64,000 nucleotides of DNA from Pseudotamlana agarivorans (GTDB lineage Bacteria; Bacteroidota; Bacteroidia; Flavobacteriales; Flavobacteriaceae): the NCBI RefSeq assembly GCF_018860245.1, contig NZ_JAHKPD010000012.1:434001-498000 (forward strand). The letters are read 5' to 3'. The position numbers and the translations under genes are program-made. The notes beneath the pieces are model-generated. The model worked only from the letters and a program-made list of their open reading frames with translations, had not been told where the DNA came from and made no database searches. The stretch's first letter is position 1. Each line of letters starts with the position of its first letter. Shown here one piece after another: positions 26,594-35,200 of the stretch.

Positions 26594-26630
26594 AAAGATT
26601 TCTGTTTTATTTGGACAGGAATCTTTTATA
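26594..26630 (+). terminator. Terminator of greA
   Basis: AAAGATTTCTGT pairs with ACAGGAATCTTT around a TTTATTTGG loop, then TTATATTT. One G-T type mismatch in the stem. Confidence 0.65.
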
Positions 26631-26665
26631 TTTACATAGAACGCTCACTAATTAAAAATCATATT

Positions 26666-27055
26666 ATGGCATCAATTTTCACTAAAATAGTAAATGGCGA
26701 AATCCCTTGTTACAAGGTTGCAGAAACCGAAGATTTTTTAGCCTTTTTAGATGTTAACCCCAATGCAAAAGGGCATACACTTTGTATTCCTAAGCAAGAG
26801 GTAGATAATATATTCGATTTAGATGAAACGACCTACCATGGTTTACTGGCTTTTTCTCGCGCGGTAGCAATAGCCTTAAAAAAAGCGGTGCCATGTTTGC
26901 GAATTGGAGTAAGTGTTATTGGTTTAGAAGTGCCTCATGCACATGTGCATTTAATTCCGCTTCAATCTATGGAAGACGCCAGGTTTATTCAAAAGGTATC
27001 TATGAGCAATGAAGCGCTTCAAGCTTTGGCTAATGCCATTCAAGCAGAATTATAA
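26666..27055 (+). CDS. HIT-family protein (HINT-like)
   Basis: The 129-residue protein starts FTKIVNGEIPCYKV and has the histidine triad HAHVHLIP at about 92-99. HINT proteins hydrolyse nucleoside phosphoramidates or adenylylated conjugates. Follows greA by 122 bases. It overlaps the convergent minus-strand gene by six bases. Confidence 0.93.
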   Translation: MASIFTKIVNGEIPCYKVAETEDFLAFLDVNPNAKGHTLCIPKQEVDNIFDLDETTYHGLLAFSRAVAIALKKAVPCLRIGVSVIGLEVPHAHVHLIPLQSMEDARFIQKVSMSNEALQALANAIQAEL

Positions 27056-27391
27056 TACAACGAGAGAAATACTTAAGCCAATAAGTGCGATGCCACCAAT
27101 AATAAGGCTCCAAGAGAGCGCTTTTAATTTGGTAAACGGCGATTTTGGATCAACTACTTTTTTCTGGTAATCTACAACACGATCAATATCATCGGTCCAC
27201 TGTTCTGGGTAAATGGCAGTATCACAAGTTTTACAATTTAATTCATGCTTAATTTCTGGTGTAATGGCTTTGTAGAATGATGTTTCCACTATTTTTTGCT
27301 TAAATAATAAATGCAATCCCTTAGTATTGTAACAATGCGGACAATTATTGTTTAAAGCAACTTCTTTAATTTCGATGTGTTTTTCAGCCAT
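27050..27391 (-). CDS. Small zinc-finger-like membrane protein
   Basis: The 113-residue protein has two Cys pairs, CPHC (17-20) and CKTC (about 53-56), likely holding one zinc, and a C-terminal transmembrane helix (about 92-112, LIIGGIALIGLSISLVV). Topology suggests a cytosolic zinc ribbon anchored in the inner membrane. Its ATG overlaps the histidine-kinase stop (TAATG), so the two are translationally coupled and probably work together. I do not recognise a named family. Confidence 0.75.
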   Translation of the reverse strand: MAEKHIEIKEVALNNNCPHCYNTKGLHLLFKQKIVETSFYKAITPEIKHELNCKTCDTAIYPEQWTDDIDRVVDYQKKVVDPKSPFTKLKALSWSLIIGGIALIGLSISLVVL

Positions 27392-28542
27392 TATACGGTG
27401 CTTTTTAAACTTATTTGGAAGGTGGTTCCTTTTCCTAATTCAGAATGTGAAACTTTTATTTTTCCATCATGGAAATCTTCAATAATACGTTTTGTTAATG
27501 ATAATCCCAAGCCCCAACCACGTTTTTTCGTGGTATAGCCAGGTTCAAATATCTTCGTAAAGTTCTTTTTAGCAAGGCCTTTCCCTGTGTCGGAAACACA
27601 AACTTTAACGTTGTTTTCAAGTTGGGAGATTTCAACCATTAATTTACCGCGGCCTTTCATGGCATCAATAGCATTTTTAACCAAATTTTCAATCGTCCAA
27701 CTGTAGAGCTGTTTGTTTAAATTTACAAAAATTTTTCCATTTGGAACATGTAATTCAAACTCAATAAGATCCGATGACCGCGCTTTTAAATAGTCGTAAG
27801 ACTGTATGGTTTCTTCAATAATATCTGCTTTTTCAAGTGTAGGAAGCGATCCTATTTTACTAAATCGTTCGGTAATGGTTTGCAAACGGTCTATGTCCTT
27901 CTCCATTTCAATAATATAATCGGGGTCTACGTTTTCAGTTTTTAAAATTTCAGTCCAACCAATTAAAGACGATAAGGGCGTGCCAATTTGATGTGCCGTT
28001 TCCTTAGCCATTCCAGACCATAATTTATTTTGCGTGGCGTTCTTATTACTGCGATAGAAGAAGAAAATAACCGCCCCAAAAAGAAAAACAATAAGCAGTA
28101 AAGCTAATGGGTAATATTTAAGTTTGTTGATTAAAGGTGAGTTTCCATAATAAATCGTGCTGTTCAATTTATTATCGAAAATAACTTCAATAGGTTTGTT
28201 TTCACTTTTAAAGGTTGCGATTAATTTGTTAACATAGTTTTGATCGGAAAATCGCTTATCATCGATATTAAGATAACTACCTATGCTACCATCTTTATTA
28301 ATTTCTAAAACAGGTGTGGTAGTGTTGCTGTTCAATACTTTAAGCGTCAGGTCGAGATTGGTGTTGTCGTCCGCATTAATTAAATCGGTTTGAGCAAACG
28401 ACCAAATTTCCATTTTAATGCGTTCTTCCTCTTTAAAGTGCTGAAAGAACTCATAAGTTTTCCATAAAATGAGGGAAACAATTGCAAAAGATGCGATGAT
28501 AATGCCCCAACGAAAAGTATTGCTATATTTTGCAAAAATCAT
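27391..28542 (-). CDS. Sensor histidine kinase
   Basis: The 383-residue protein has a transmembrane helix at about 11-31, a small periplasmic domain (about 35-140), a second helix (about 143-163), then HisKA with phosphoacceptor His in ETAHQIGTPLSSLIGW and an HATPase domain (N-box NLVKNAIDAM, DTGKGLAKKNFTKIFEPG, GWGLGLSLTKRIIEDF). No response regulator lies nearby, so it is an orphan. ATG 28542 is favoured over ATG 28575: the helix begins soon after it, and a weak -7-like CAGATTTG lies between the two. Confidence 0.93.
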   Translation of the reverse strand: MIFAKYSNTFRWGIIIASFAIVSLILWKTYEFFQHFKEEERIKMEIWSFAQTDLINADDNTNLDLTLKVLNSNTTTPVLEINKDGSIGSYLNIDDKRFSDQNYVNKLIATFKSENKPIEVIFDNKLNSTIYYGNSPLINKLKYYPLALLLIVFLFGAVIFFFYRSNKNATQNKLWSGMAKETAHQIGTPLSSLIGWTEILKTENVDPDYIIEMEKDIDRLQTITERFSKIGSLPTLEKADIIEETIQSYDYLKARSSDLIEFELHVPNGKIFVNLNKQLYSWTIENLVKNAIDAMKGRGKLMVEISQLENNVKVCVSDTGKGLAKKNFTKIFEPGYTTKKRGWGLGLSLTKRIIEDFHDGKIKVSHSELGKGTTFQISLKSTV

Positions 28543-28629
28543 TAATTCCAAAATTTGATTGGTAATATAATGCAAATCTGTTAATATTATTGCGCCTGTG
28601 TTTAGTAAATTGTTTATTCGACCGGGAAA

Positions 28630-28652
28630 GTTTCCTTGGTTTTTAAGGAAAC
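28630..28652. other. Hairpin in the kinase-DUF3127 gap
   Basis: GTTTCCTT pairs with AAGGAAAC around GGTTTTT. No good U-tract follows on either strand, so its role as a terminator is doubtful. The 388-base gap otherwise holds the promoter and long leader of the next gene. Confidence 0.4.
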
Positions 28653-28724
28653 CCGTTTTCTTTCATTTTGTAAAAGCTTTTGTTAATGTTGAAAACTAGA
28701 TTCAGTTTTCATGTTTTTTTTAGT

Positions 28725-28732
28725 TAGTTTTG
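28725..28732 (+). promoter_or_regulatory. -7 promoter box of the DUF3127 gene
   Basis: TAGTTTTG fits the box. The implied leader is about 190 nt, unusually long. It contains a GACCAA/TTGGTC hairpin (about 28766-28787) and the near-palindrome ATGCGTTAATGCAT (28816-28829). Confidence 0.5.
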
Positions 28733-28930
28733 TGCAAATATATTGGGGAAAATATTCTACGTAGACCAAAAAATGGTGTTGGTCAATAAATTACAGTTTT
28801 TTTTCGTTTATAATGTATGCGTTAATGCATTAGGCCTGTTGTAATTCGTATTGAAATTATTTTCATAAAAAAGCAGCGACCCCATATTAATTAAAATTTA
28901 GGAAGTTAAATCAAACATAAATACGAGTAA

Positions 28931-29308
28931 ATGGAAGTTCAAGGAAGAATTAAAATGGTTGGAGAAACGCAATCATTCGGAAGTAACGGATTTAGAAAAA
29001 GAGAGATTGTAGTGACTACAGATGAGCAATACCCACAACATATTATGGTGGAGTTTGTTCAAGATAAAACCGATTTATTAAACAGTTACCAAGTTGGACA
29101 ACAAGTAAAAATTAGCATTAACCTACGCGGAAGAGAATGGGTTAACCCTCAAGGTGAAACTAAGTATTTCAACTCTATCCAAGGATGGCGCATCGAGGCT
29201 TTACAAGCTGAAGCTGCAGGCGGAAACATGCCACCAGTACCACCAGCAGATGCTTTTGAGCCTGCAGGAGATTTAAAAGAAGAAGATGCAGACGATTTAC
29301 CTTTCTAA
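28931..29308 (+). CDS. DUF3127 OB-fold-like protein with SSB-type acidic tip
   Basis: The 125-residue protein has a DUF3127 domain in residues 1-95 (RIKMVGETQSFGSNGFRKRE, VGQQVKISINLRGREWVNP), a small beta-barrel related to single-strand-binding OB folds. A Pro/Ala linker leads to the C-terminus EEDADDLPF, which closely matches the DDDIPF tip by which SSB recruits replication and repair enzymes. Likely a nucleic-acid-binding protein; the actual ligand is not established here. Ends with its own terminator. Confidence 0.88.
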   Translation: MEVQGRIKMVGETQSFGSNGFRKREIVVTTDEQYPQHIMVEFVQDKTDLLNSYQVGQQVKISINLRGREWVNPQGETKYFNSIQGWRIEALQAEAAGGNMPPVPPADAFEPAGDLKEEDADDLPF

Positions 29309-29342
29309 ATAAAAGGTTTTTCGCTTTCGCGGAATTAAATAT

Positions 29343-29378
29343 AAAAAACCCCAATGTTGAAAAACGTTGGGGTTTTTT
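29343..29378 (+). terminator. Terminator of the DUF3127 gene
   Basis: AACCCCAATGTT pairs with AACGTTGGGGTT around GAAA (one mismatch) and is followed by TTTTTTG. Confidence 0.85.
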
Positions 29379-29474
29379 GTTGGTTTTTTGCTCCGTCCTT
29401 AAGGAAGGCGACATAGCTTTACGTTATCCAGATCAAAAACCATCTCAATTATACCTTCATCAATAAATGGTTGT

Positions 29475-29508
29475 ATCCTTGATAGTATCATATGATACTA
29501 TCAAGGAT
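29475..29508. repeat. Perfect 34-base palindrome
   Basis: Every base from 29475 pairs with its partner back from 29508, with no loop; the centre is ATCATATGAT. It lies in the 330-base gap between the DUF3127 gene and the nucleotidyltransferase, about 130 bases before the latter. There is no U-tract and no similarity to the other repeats in the window. Confidence 0.95.
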
Positions 29509-29637
29509 GAAACGGCCTTACGAAATAACGTTCTAAGTATTGCAGACGATAGCTGATTTGTTAAAAAAAAACGGCATAATTTAATGCCGTTATCTGCAAA
29601 AATTGTAAGCTTAAATTAAATAGTTTAAATTTGATAT

Positions 29638-29937
29638 ATGCTTATATCAGAAGAAAATAAAAGTTTAATCGATTCACTCTGCGAAATTCATCTCGTTGAG
29701 AAGCTGTATTTATTTGGTTCTGCCACTGGAAGTCAATTTACAAGTACTAGGGATATTGATTTTTTAGTGAAGTTCAGAAAAATTGACTTGGAGAAATATT
29801 TTGATAATTATATAAGTCTCAAAGAGAAACTCAAAAACATCTTCAATAGAGAAGTTGACCTGGTAGAAGGGCAAACTCTTAAAAATCCTATTCTCATAAA
29901 ATTCATAGAAAAAAATAAAGAATTAATATATGGATGA
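29638..29937 (+). CDS. MntA-type nucleotidyltransferase (antitoxin family), orphan
   Basis: The 99-residue minimal nucleotidyltransferase has the active-site pattern GS...DxD: LFGSATGSQF then TRDIDFLV (Asp pair at about 40 and 42), and a third acidic residue in REVDLVEG. MntA proteins AMPylate and so silence HepT RNase toxins encoded just downstream. Here the following HepT reading frame stops after 11 codons, so the antitoxin has lost its partner. The catalytic residues look intact. Confidence 0.88.
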   Translation: MLISEENKSLIDSLCEIHLVEKLYLFGSATGSQFTSTRDIDFLVKFRKIDLEKYFDNYISLKEKLKNIFNREVDLVEGQTLKNPILIKFIEKNKELIYG

Positions 29938-29965
29938 AAGGATACTAAAATGGCTTGATTTCTAA
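29930..29965 (+). pseudogene. HepT (DUF86) toxin remnant
   Basis: An ATG overlapping the mntA stop by 8 bases begins MDERILKWLDF and then meets TAA. This is how Flavobacteriaceae HepT proteins commonly begin, at the usual overlap. Nothing HepT-like follows before aat at 30014, so about 90 percent of the gene is deleted. Confidence 0.6.
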
Positions 29966-30013
29966 GCAAGTCTAATAAATCATTTTATTCCACAGCGTAT
30001 ATTTACCCACACC

Positions 30014-30640
30014 ATGTTCCACTACCTATCCGATGAATTATGGTTTCCAGATCATGAAGAAGCTTTAGCCGACGGCCTGCTTGCCGTTGGTGGTAATTTG
30101 TCTGTGGAACGCTTACTTTTGGCTTATAAAACCGGTGTATTTCCATGGTTTAGTGAAGGAGACCCAATTTTATGGTGGTCACCAGATCCTCGATTTGTTT
30201 TGTTTCCCAAAAAATTAAAGGTTTCTAAAAGTATGAGACAGGTGCTCCGTAATGGTGGTTTTACTGTAACCGAAAATAAAGCCTTTTTAGAGGTTATGAA
30301 ATCCTGTTCTAAAATAAAACGCGAAGGTCAAGAGGATACCTGGATTACACAAAGCATGATTGATGCTTATACTCAACTTCATAATTTGGGCTATGCCAAA
30401 TCAGTTGAGGTTTGGCAAGATGATCAACTTGTTGGTGGACTTTATGGTATAGATTTAGGAAACCGGGTCTTTTGTGGCGAAAGTATGTTTGCGAAAGTTA
30501 GTAACGCTAGTAAAGTGGGCTTCGTTACTTTCATTCAAAATAATAATTATAAGCTCATCGATTGCCAAGTGCATACCAATCACCTAGAAAGTTTAGGTGC
30601 TGAAGAAATATCTAGAACGGCTTTCTTAGATTATTTGTGA
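30014..30640 (+). CDS. aat: Leucyl/phenylalanyl-tRNA-protein transferase
   Basis: The 208-residue N-end-rule enzyme attaches Leu or Phe to proteins with N-terminal Arg/Lys, marking them for ClpAP. Family signatures: AYKTGVFPWFSEGDPILWWSPDPRFVLFP and CGESMFAKVSNASKVGF, plus DCQVHTNHLESLGAEEI near the end. Full length. Confidence 0.96.
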   Translation: MFHYLSDELWFPDHEEALADGLLAVGGNLSVERLLLAYKTGVFPWFSEGDPILWWSPDPRFVLFPKKLKVSKSMRQVLRNGGFTVTENKAFLEVMKSCSKIKREGQEDTWITQSMIDAYTQLHNLGYAKSVEVWQDDQLVGGLYGIDLGNRVFCGESMFAKVSNASKVGFVTFIQNNNYKLIDCQVHTNHLESLGAEEISRTAFLDYL

Positions 30641-30656
30641 ATTTTTATGCCGAAAA

Positions 30657-31346
30657 TTAAAGCAGAATAACGGCTGAAGTGAGTAAAAATAAACGGCTAA
30701 AAGTATTTTGATTAAAAGCATTTAACCGATACTCAAGTCCGGCCTTAACCTTAAAAGTTTTTGCGATTTTCCATGCAATGAGTGCATTAGTTCTTAAACT
30801 AGTCCTTGTTGAAATATGGGGACTTAAACTTAATAGACCTTCCAAACTTCCTGTGAAATAAGTTTCACCAACATCAAAAGTTTCTCCTTTTAGTGGTAGC
30901 CCTATTTCAAACATATAACGTTGTCTAAAAACGGTTGTGTTTTCTAAAAAACGTTGTTCAATTCTAATTTTATGCCGTAAGCGTATATGTTGATAATGCG
31001 TTATATGATTGTATTTTTCTGTGATTCTGATTTCACCAAGGCCTGTATCGAATAGATCTCTATTTCTGTAATAAACACCTAAGCTTACTATATTCTTTTT
31101 GTTTATAATATAATTAGAGAAGTGATAAAGGTCAACTTGTTGTTGGTTATACTGCCAAGTGCGCGATCGAAATAAAAAATAGCGTGAACGAAAAGTGAAA
31201 TCTACACTGTATTTTTCAGAAAATGGGTGGATGAGATTAACAGCAGTTTCTCCTAGAACAGCATCACTCTGTGAAAAAGCGTTTAAACTCCCTATAAAGA
31301 AAATAACATATAGAACTTTTTTTATGAATACGAATGCATTTCTCAA
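30657..31346 (-). CDS. DUF2490 outer-membrane beta-barrel protein
   Basis: The 229-residue secreted protein (signal peptide ends NAFSQ) shows repeated amphipathic strands (VDFTFRSRYFLFRSRTW, HIRLRHKIRIEQRF, KVKAGLEYRLNAF) as in DUF2490, a predicted small barrel. The function of the family is unknown. It converges on aat with a 16-base gap. Confidence 0.82.
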   Translation of the reverse strand: MRNAFVFIKKVLYVIFFIGSLNAFSQSDAVLGETAVNLIHPFSEKYSVDFTFRSRYFLFRSRTWQYNQQQVDLYHFSNYIINKKNIVSLGVYYRNRDLFDTGLGEIRITEKYNHITHYQHIRLRHKIRIEQRFLENTTVFRQRYMFEIGLPLKGETFDVGETYFTGSLEGLLSLSPHISTRTSLRTNALIAWKIAKTFKVKAGLEYRLNAFNQNTFSRLFLLTSAVILL

Positions 31347-31477
31347 ATCGAGTAAAGGACGTTGTTTGTTCGTTTAATGTATAGATAGCTATGTTCAAAA
31401 ATAATTAGAATTATAGTTTTCGACAAAATAATTGATGAATTTACTATCTTCAAGCCTTAAAATAAACCACCCTCTTT

Positions 31478-32467
31478 ATGAAAATCGCCTTATTCAGCTC
31501 AAAACCTTACGATCAAGAATATTTTGAAAAATATAACACCGATTATCAATTTGAGTTTACTTTTTTTGAAACGCCTCTTAATAGTCATACCGCAAATTTA
31601 ACTAAAGGGTATGATGCGATTTGTACCTTCGTAAATGATAAATTGGATGCTAAAACAATTAAGATTTTAGCCGAAAACGATATAAAATTAATCGCCGTAC
31701 GTTGTGCCGGATTTAATAATGTAGATTTAGATGCAGTAAAATCACACGGCATTAAGGTGGTTCGTGTTCCTGCTTATTCACCTGAGGCCATTGCAGAACA
31801 TGCTTTAGCTTTAATTTTGACCTTAAACCGCAAAACTCATAAGGCCTACAATCGTGTGCGCGAAGGAAATTTTTCGCTAAATAAACTTATTGGGTTTAAC
31901 TTAAGTAATAAAACCATAGGCGTTGTTGGAACCGGTAAAATTGGAGCCGCTTTTTGTAAAGTGCTTAGTGGTTTTGGTTGTGAAATTTTAGCCTACGACG
32001 TGTATCCTTCCGAAGCCTTAATCGAGCAAGGCGTTAAATATGTTTCTTTAGATGATTTATTTAAACAATCGGATATTATATCACTCCACTGTCCGTTACT
32101 TGAAAGCACCAAACATATTATTAATAAAAACTCATTAGCACTCATGAAAAAAGGGGTCATGATTATTAATACCAGTAGAGGTGCTTTAATTGATACCGCC
32201 GATGTTATAGAAGGTTTGTCTCATAATCGAATTGGTTATTTAGGTATCGATGTTTACGAGCAGGAAGAAAACCTGTTTTACCAAGATTTATCGGAAAGTA
32301 TCATTCATGATGATTTTATTTTACGTTTAAATAGTTTCCCAAATGTATTAATTACGTCGCATCAAGCCTTTTTCACCAGGGAAGCCATGTTTGAAATTAC
32401 GACCACGACTTTGGAAAACATTAAAGCATTTAAAAACGGCGAAGAATTAGTTAACGAGGTGGTTTAA
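31478..32467 (+). CDS. ldhA: D-2-hydroxyacid dehydrogenase (D-lactate dehydrogenase, LdhA-like)
   Basis: The 329-residue NAD-dependent enzyme has the Rossmann motif GVVGTGKIGAAFCKV (about 148-162), the D-hydroxyacid signature with catalytic Arg (INTSRGALIDT, about 228), Glu (DVYEQEE) and His (SHQAFFT, about 296). The YSPEAIAEHALAL segment is typical of fermentative D-lactate dehydrogenases. Reduces pyruvate to D-lactate, most likely. It overlaps convergent tag by four bases. Confidence 0.9.
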   Translation: MKIALFSSKPYDQEYFEKYNTDYQFEFTFFETPLNSHTANLTKGYDAICTFVNDKLDAKTIKILAENDIKLIAVRCAGFNNVDLDAVKSHGIKVVRVPAYSPEAIAEHALALILTLNRKTHKAYNRVREGNFSLNKLIGFNLSNKTIGVVGTGKIGAAFCKVLSGFGCEILAYDVYPSEALIEQGVKYVSLDDLFKQSDIISLHCPLLESTKHIINKNSLALMKKGVMIINTSRGALIDTADVIEGLSHNRIGYLGIDVYEQEENLFYQDLSESIIHDDFILRLNSFPNVLITSHQAFFTREAMFEITTTTLENIKAFKNGEELVNEVV

Positions 32468-33030
32468 ACTTCGTTATGTCTAAAGCAGTTTACAATATGG
32501 TCGTTTACCATACCTGTAGCTTGCATGTGGGCATAAATGACTGTAGAACCTACAAATTTGAATCCGCGTTTCTTTAAATCTTTGCTAACAGCATCACTTA
32601 AAGGTGTGTTTGCTGGAACTTCACTCATTTTATTAAATTTGTTTTTAATGGGTTGGCCATCCACAAAACCCCAAATGTATTTGCTAAAACTACCATATTC
32701 ACTTTGAATTTTAATAAAAGCTTGTGCATTCGTTATCGTAGCTTTTATTTTGAGTTTGTTGCGAACAATCCCTGCGTTTAAAAGAAGGCCGTCGATTTTA
32801 TCTTGATCGTAATTGGCTATTTTTTTATAGTCAAAAGCATCAAATGCCTTTCTGAAATTTTCTCGTTTTCGCAGAATGGTTATCCAACTTAAACCGGCTT
32901 GAAACGTTTCTAAAATTAAGAATTCAAAAAGCGTAGCATCATCGAAAACAGGGACACCCCATTCTTTATCATGATAGGCTTCATAAAGTGAATCGCCATG
33001 ACACCAAGAGCACTTTTCCTTTGTATTCAT
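32464..33030 (-). CDS. tag: DNA-3-methyladenine glycosylase I
   Basis: The 188-residue base-excision repair enzyme begins with the zinc-ligand segment KCSWCHGDSLYEAYHDKEWGVP and has ETFQAGLSWITILRKRENFRKAF, the substrate-pocket region of Tag; the C-terminal HMQATGMVNDH supplies further zinc ligands. It removes 3-methyladenine from alkylated DNA. Confidence 0.97.
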   Translation of the reverse strand: MNTKEKCSWCHGDSLYEAYHDKEWGVPVFDDATLFEFLILETFQAGLSWITILRKRENFRKAFDAFDYKKIANYDQDKIDGLLLNAGIVRNKLKIKATITNAQAFIKIQSEYGSFSKYIWGFVDGQPIKNKFNKMSEVPANTPLSDAVSKDLKKRGFKFVGSTVIYAHMQATGMVNDHIVNCFRHNEV

Positions 33031-33139
33031 ATGATTTTGTAGGTTTTAAAATTCAATTATGACAAATGTCAGCTTAATTAGCTTGTCAAGATAGTAATTT
33101 TGCAGCGTTAAGATATTTTCCATTTTAAAAATAAGGCTT

Positions 33140-33763
33140 ATGAATTCCATTATTAAAGAAAGTTTTGAGCGCAGTATGTCCTATGAGGCCTATCGCACTT
33201 TGGTGAAACAATTAGTCGATGAGCATTCTAACACGGGAGTCAATAAAACGGAAGAATTAGCAAATTTCACAAAGTTAAATGACAGGCGTATGAAACGCTG
33301 GGATAAAACCATCAAACTTTCTCAAGAAGCAGAGCAACGAATTTTAGGGTTTAAGGAAAAAGTAACTTGGTTAGTCATTACAGAAAGTTGGTGTGGTGAT
33401 GCTGCTCATGTATTGCCTGCGCTTTATAAAGTGGCTTCGCTTAGTGATAATATCGATTTTAAGGTGGTTATTCGCGATGAAAATCTGCAACTTATGGATC
33501 AATACTTAACAAATGGTAGCGCAGCTATTCCTAAGGTTATTGTAATTGATGATGAAACTGGAGATGTACTTAATACTTACGGCCCAAGACCTAGTGAAGC
33601 GGCAAATTATGTAAAACGATTTTTGGCTAAAAACGGAAAATTAACGCCAGCTTTTAAGGCCGATTTACAACATTGGTATAATGACAATAAAGGGCAGAAT
33701 GTTATTGAAGATGTTACGCAGTTATTGGCTAAATTACAAACTAACGTTTGCCCACAAACATAA
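33140..33763 (+). CDS. Thioredoxin-like protein with single-Cys WCGD motif
   Basis: The 207-residue cytosolic protein has a thioredoxin fold: the active-site-like segment TESWCGDAAHVLPAL (about 82-96) and the cis-Pro loop SAAIPKVIVID. The second cysteine of CxxC is replaced (Cys-Gly-Asp-Ala), so classical disulfide exchange is unlikely. Such Thioredoxin_9-type proteins are widespread in Bacteroidota. Role unknown. Its 3' end overlaps the convergent tonB-like gene by 23 bases. Confidence 0.85.
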   Translation: MNSIIKESFERSMSYEAYRTLVKQLVDEHSNTGVNKTEELANFTKLNDRRMKRWDKTIKLSQEAEQRILGFKEKVTWLVITESWCGDAAHVLPALYKVASLSDNIDFKVVIRDENLQLMDQYLTNGSAAIPKVIVIDDETGDVLNTYGPRPSEAANYVKRFLAKNGKLTPAFKADLQHWYNDNKGQNVIEDVTQLLAKLQTNVCPQT

Positions 33764-34454
33764 AGGTAATAGTTCCTAATTGGCTTTTTTGTTTTGGGTC
33801 TCTGCTAAATCGTGAACGATTCGCGTATTCTAATGCACGTTCCATTAAGCATTCGTTTTCGGAGTTAGAAGCGGTATTTACATAAGAGTCTACCACATCT
33901 CCATTGGCGTTTACTGTAACATTTACAATTATTTTTCCGTCGACCTCACAAAGATAAATTGGTATTGGGATGTAAACTTTGGTTCTATTTGGGAGCGAAT
34001 AACTAATGCTACTTCTCGAATTATTTTGTGCGCGTTGTTTCTTAAGTAAGTCATTAACCTTACTAAATTTAGATAACTCTTCTTGGTTTAATGAAGCATC
34101 TGGTGCCTTTTTGAAATCATTTTTTTCTGAAGGTTCAGACTGTCCTTGTTCGTTAGATTTTGGAGTGTAATCTTCTGGTGGAGCAATTGGTTTAAAGGCC
34201 TGAGCAAAGTGTTTAGCCTTTTGTGTTTCGTTAAAAGCATTATTCGTTTCTGCTTTGGTGCTACTTTGATTTTCTAAGGCTTCAAGTATTTTGATTTCCT
34301 CTGGGGTTGGTTCTTTTTCAGGTTCCAATTCGTAATAACTCTCTGAAGCGAGTTCCTTTTGGTTATTCAAACTTAAATTAAAAACCATAAGAAGAATGGT
34401 TCCAGAAATTAGAAGGGTAATCAGTAGGGCTCTATTTTGATTTGTTAGGTTCAA
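33741..34454 (-). CDS. TonB-like energy-transducer protein
   Basis: The 237-residue protein has an N-terminal inner-membrane anchor (about 9-28), a Glu/Pro/Lys-rich periplasmic spacer (about 35-130) and a C-terminal TonB-type domain (about 165-237, DGKIIVNVTVNANGDVVDSYV...RFSRDPKQKSQLGTITFMFV). It could power one of the TonB-dependent receptors, but no ExbB/ExbD are nearby, and TonB-CTD proteins of this sort also have other roles. It lies 54 bases downstream of truB's start-side neighbour on the same strand, beyond the truB stop. Confidence 0.75.
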   Translation of the reverse strand: MNLTNQNRALLITLLISGTILLMVFNLSLNNQKELASESYYELEPEKEPTPEEIKILEALENQSSTKAETNNAFNETQKAKHFAQAFKPIAPPEDYTPKSNEQGQSEPSEKNDFKKAPDASLNQEELSKFSKVNDLLKKQRAQNNSRSSISYSLPNRTKVYIPIPIYLCEVDGKIIVNVTVNANGDVVDSYVNTASNSENECLMERALEYANRSRFSRDPKQKSQLGTITFMFVGKR

Positions 34455-34507
34455 ATCTTTGATTTTTAAAGTTTTGTGTTTATTTAATATACGTAAAATT
34501 AAATAAA

Positions 34508-35200
34508 CTAGTTTTTGAGGTTTTCAATAAAGGATTCAATGCTTGTGGCGTTTTTAACATTAAATTCGCCAATTTTGGTACGTCTTAAGGCAGATAGGTG
34601 TCCGCCAGATTGTAAGGCTTTCCCAAAATCGTTTGCTAAAGAGCGAATATAAGTACCTTTGCTGCAAACCACTCTAAAATTTACCTTTAAACCTTCAATT
34701 TTAGTAATTTCAAATTCAGAAATAGATACTGTTCTGGATTTAATTTCCACTGCTTCACCAGCTCTAGCGAATTCATACAGGCGTTTTCCGTCTTTTTTCA
34801 ATGCTGAAAATACTGGAGGGTATTGTTGTATGTCACCAATAAATGCTTTCGTTGTTTCTTGAATGAGGTCTTCTGTAATGTGCTGGGTAGGGAAAGTTTC
34901 GTTAATTTCAGTTTCTAAGTCGAAGGAAGGTGTCGTACTTCCTAATATAATAGTACCTGTGTATTCTTTAATCTGACCTTGAAAAGTATCTATTTGTTTG
35001 GTCATTTTACCCGTGCAAAGTACTAATAATCCTGAGGCTAGAGGATCTAGTGTACCGGCATGACCAACTTTAATCTTTTTAATATTGAAGGCTTGCCTAA
35101 TTTCCCAACGCAGTTTATTAACCACTTGAAAAGAGGTCCAATGCAAAGGTTTATCAATTAATAATACTTCTCCAGAAAGATAGTCGTCAAGCGTTTTCAT
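34508..35200 (-). CDS. truB: tRNA pseudouridine-55 synthase
   Basis: The 230-residue enzyme has IDKPLHWTSFQVVNKLR and the catalytic motif KVGHAGTLDPLASGLL (catalytic Asp), then CSKGTYIRSLANDFG. Makes pseudouridine 55 in the T loop of tRNAs. The ATG at 35198-35200 overlaps the uppP stop (TAATG) and gives a standard start (MKTLDDYLSGE), so the longer in-frame extension upstream is not used. Confidence 0.96.
   Translation of the reverse strand: MKTLDDYLSGEVLLIDKPLHWTSFQVVNKLRWEIRQAFNIKKIKVGHAGTLDPLASGLLVLCTGKMTKQIDTFQGQIKEYTGTIILGSTTPSFDLETEINETFPTQHITEDLIQETTKAFIGDIQQYPPVFSALKKDGKRLYEFARAGEAVEIKSRTVSISEFEITKIEGLKVNFRVVCSKGTYIRSLANDFGKALQSGGHLSALRRTKIGEFNVKNATSIESFIENLKN

Noticed and set aside
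29638-29965. Intact MntA-HepT toxin-antitoxin system
   Set aside because: Only 11 codons of HepT remain before a stop, and no HepT helices follow.
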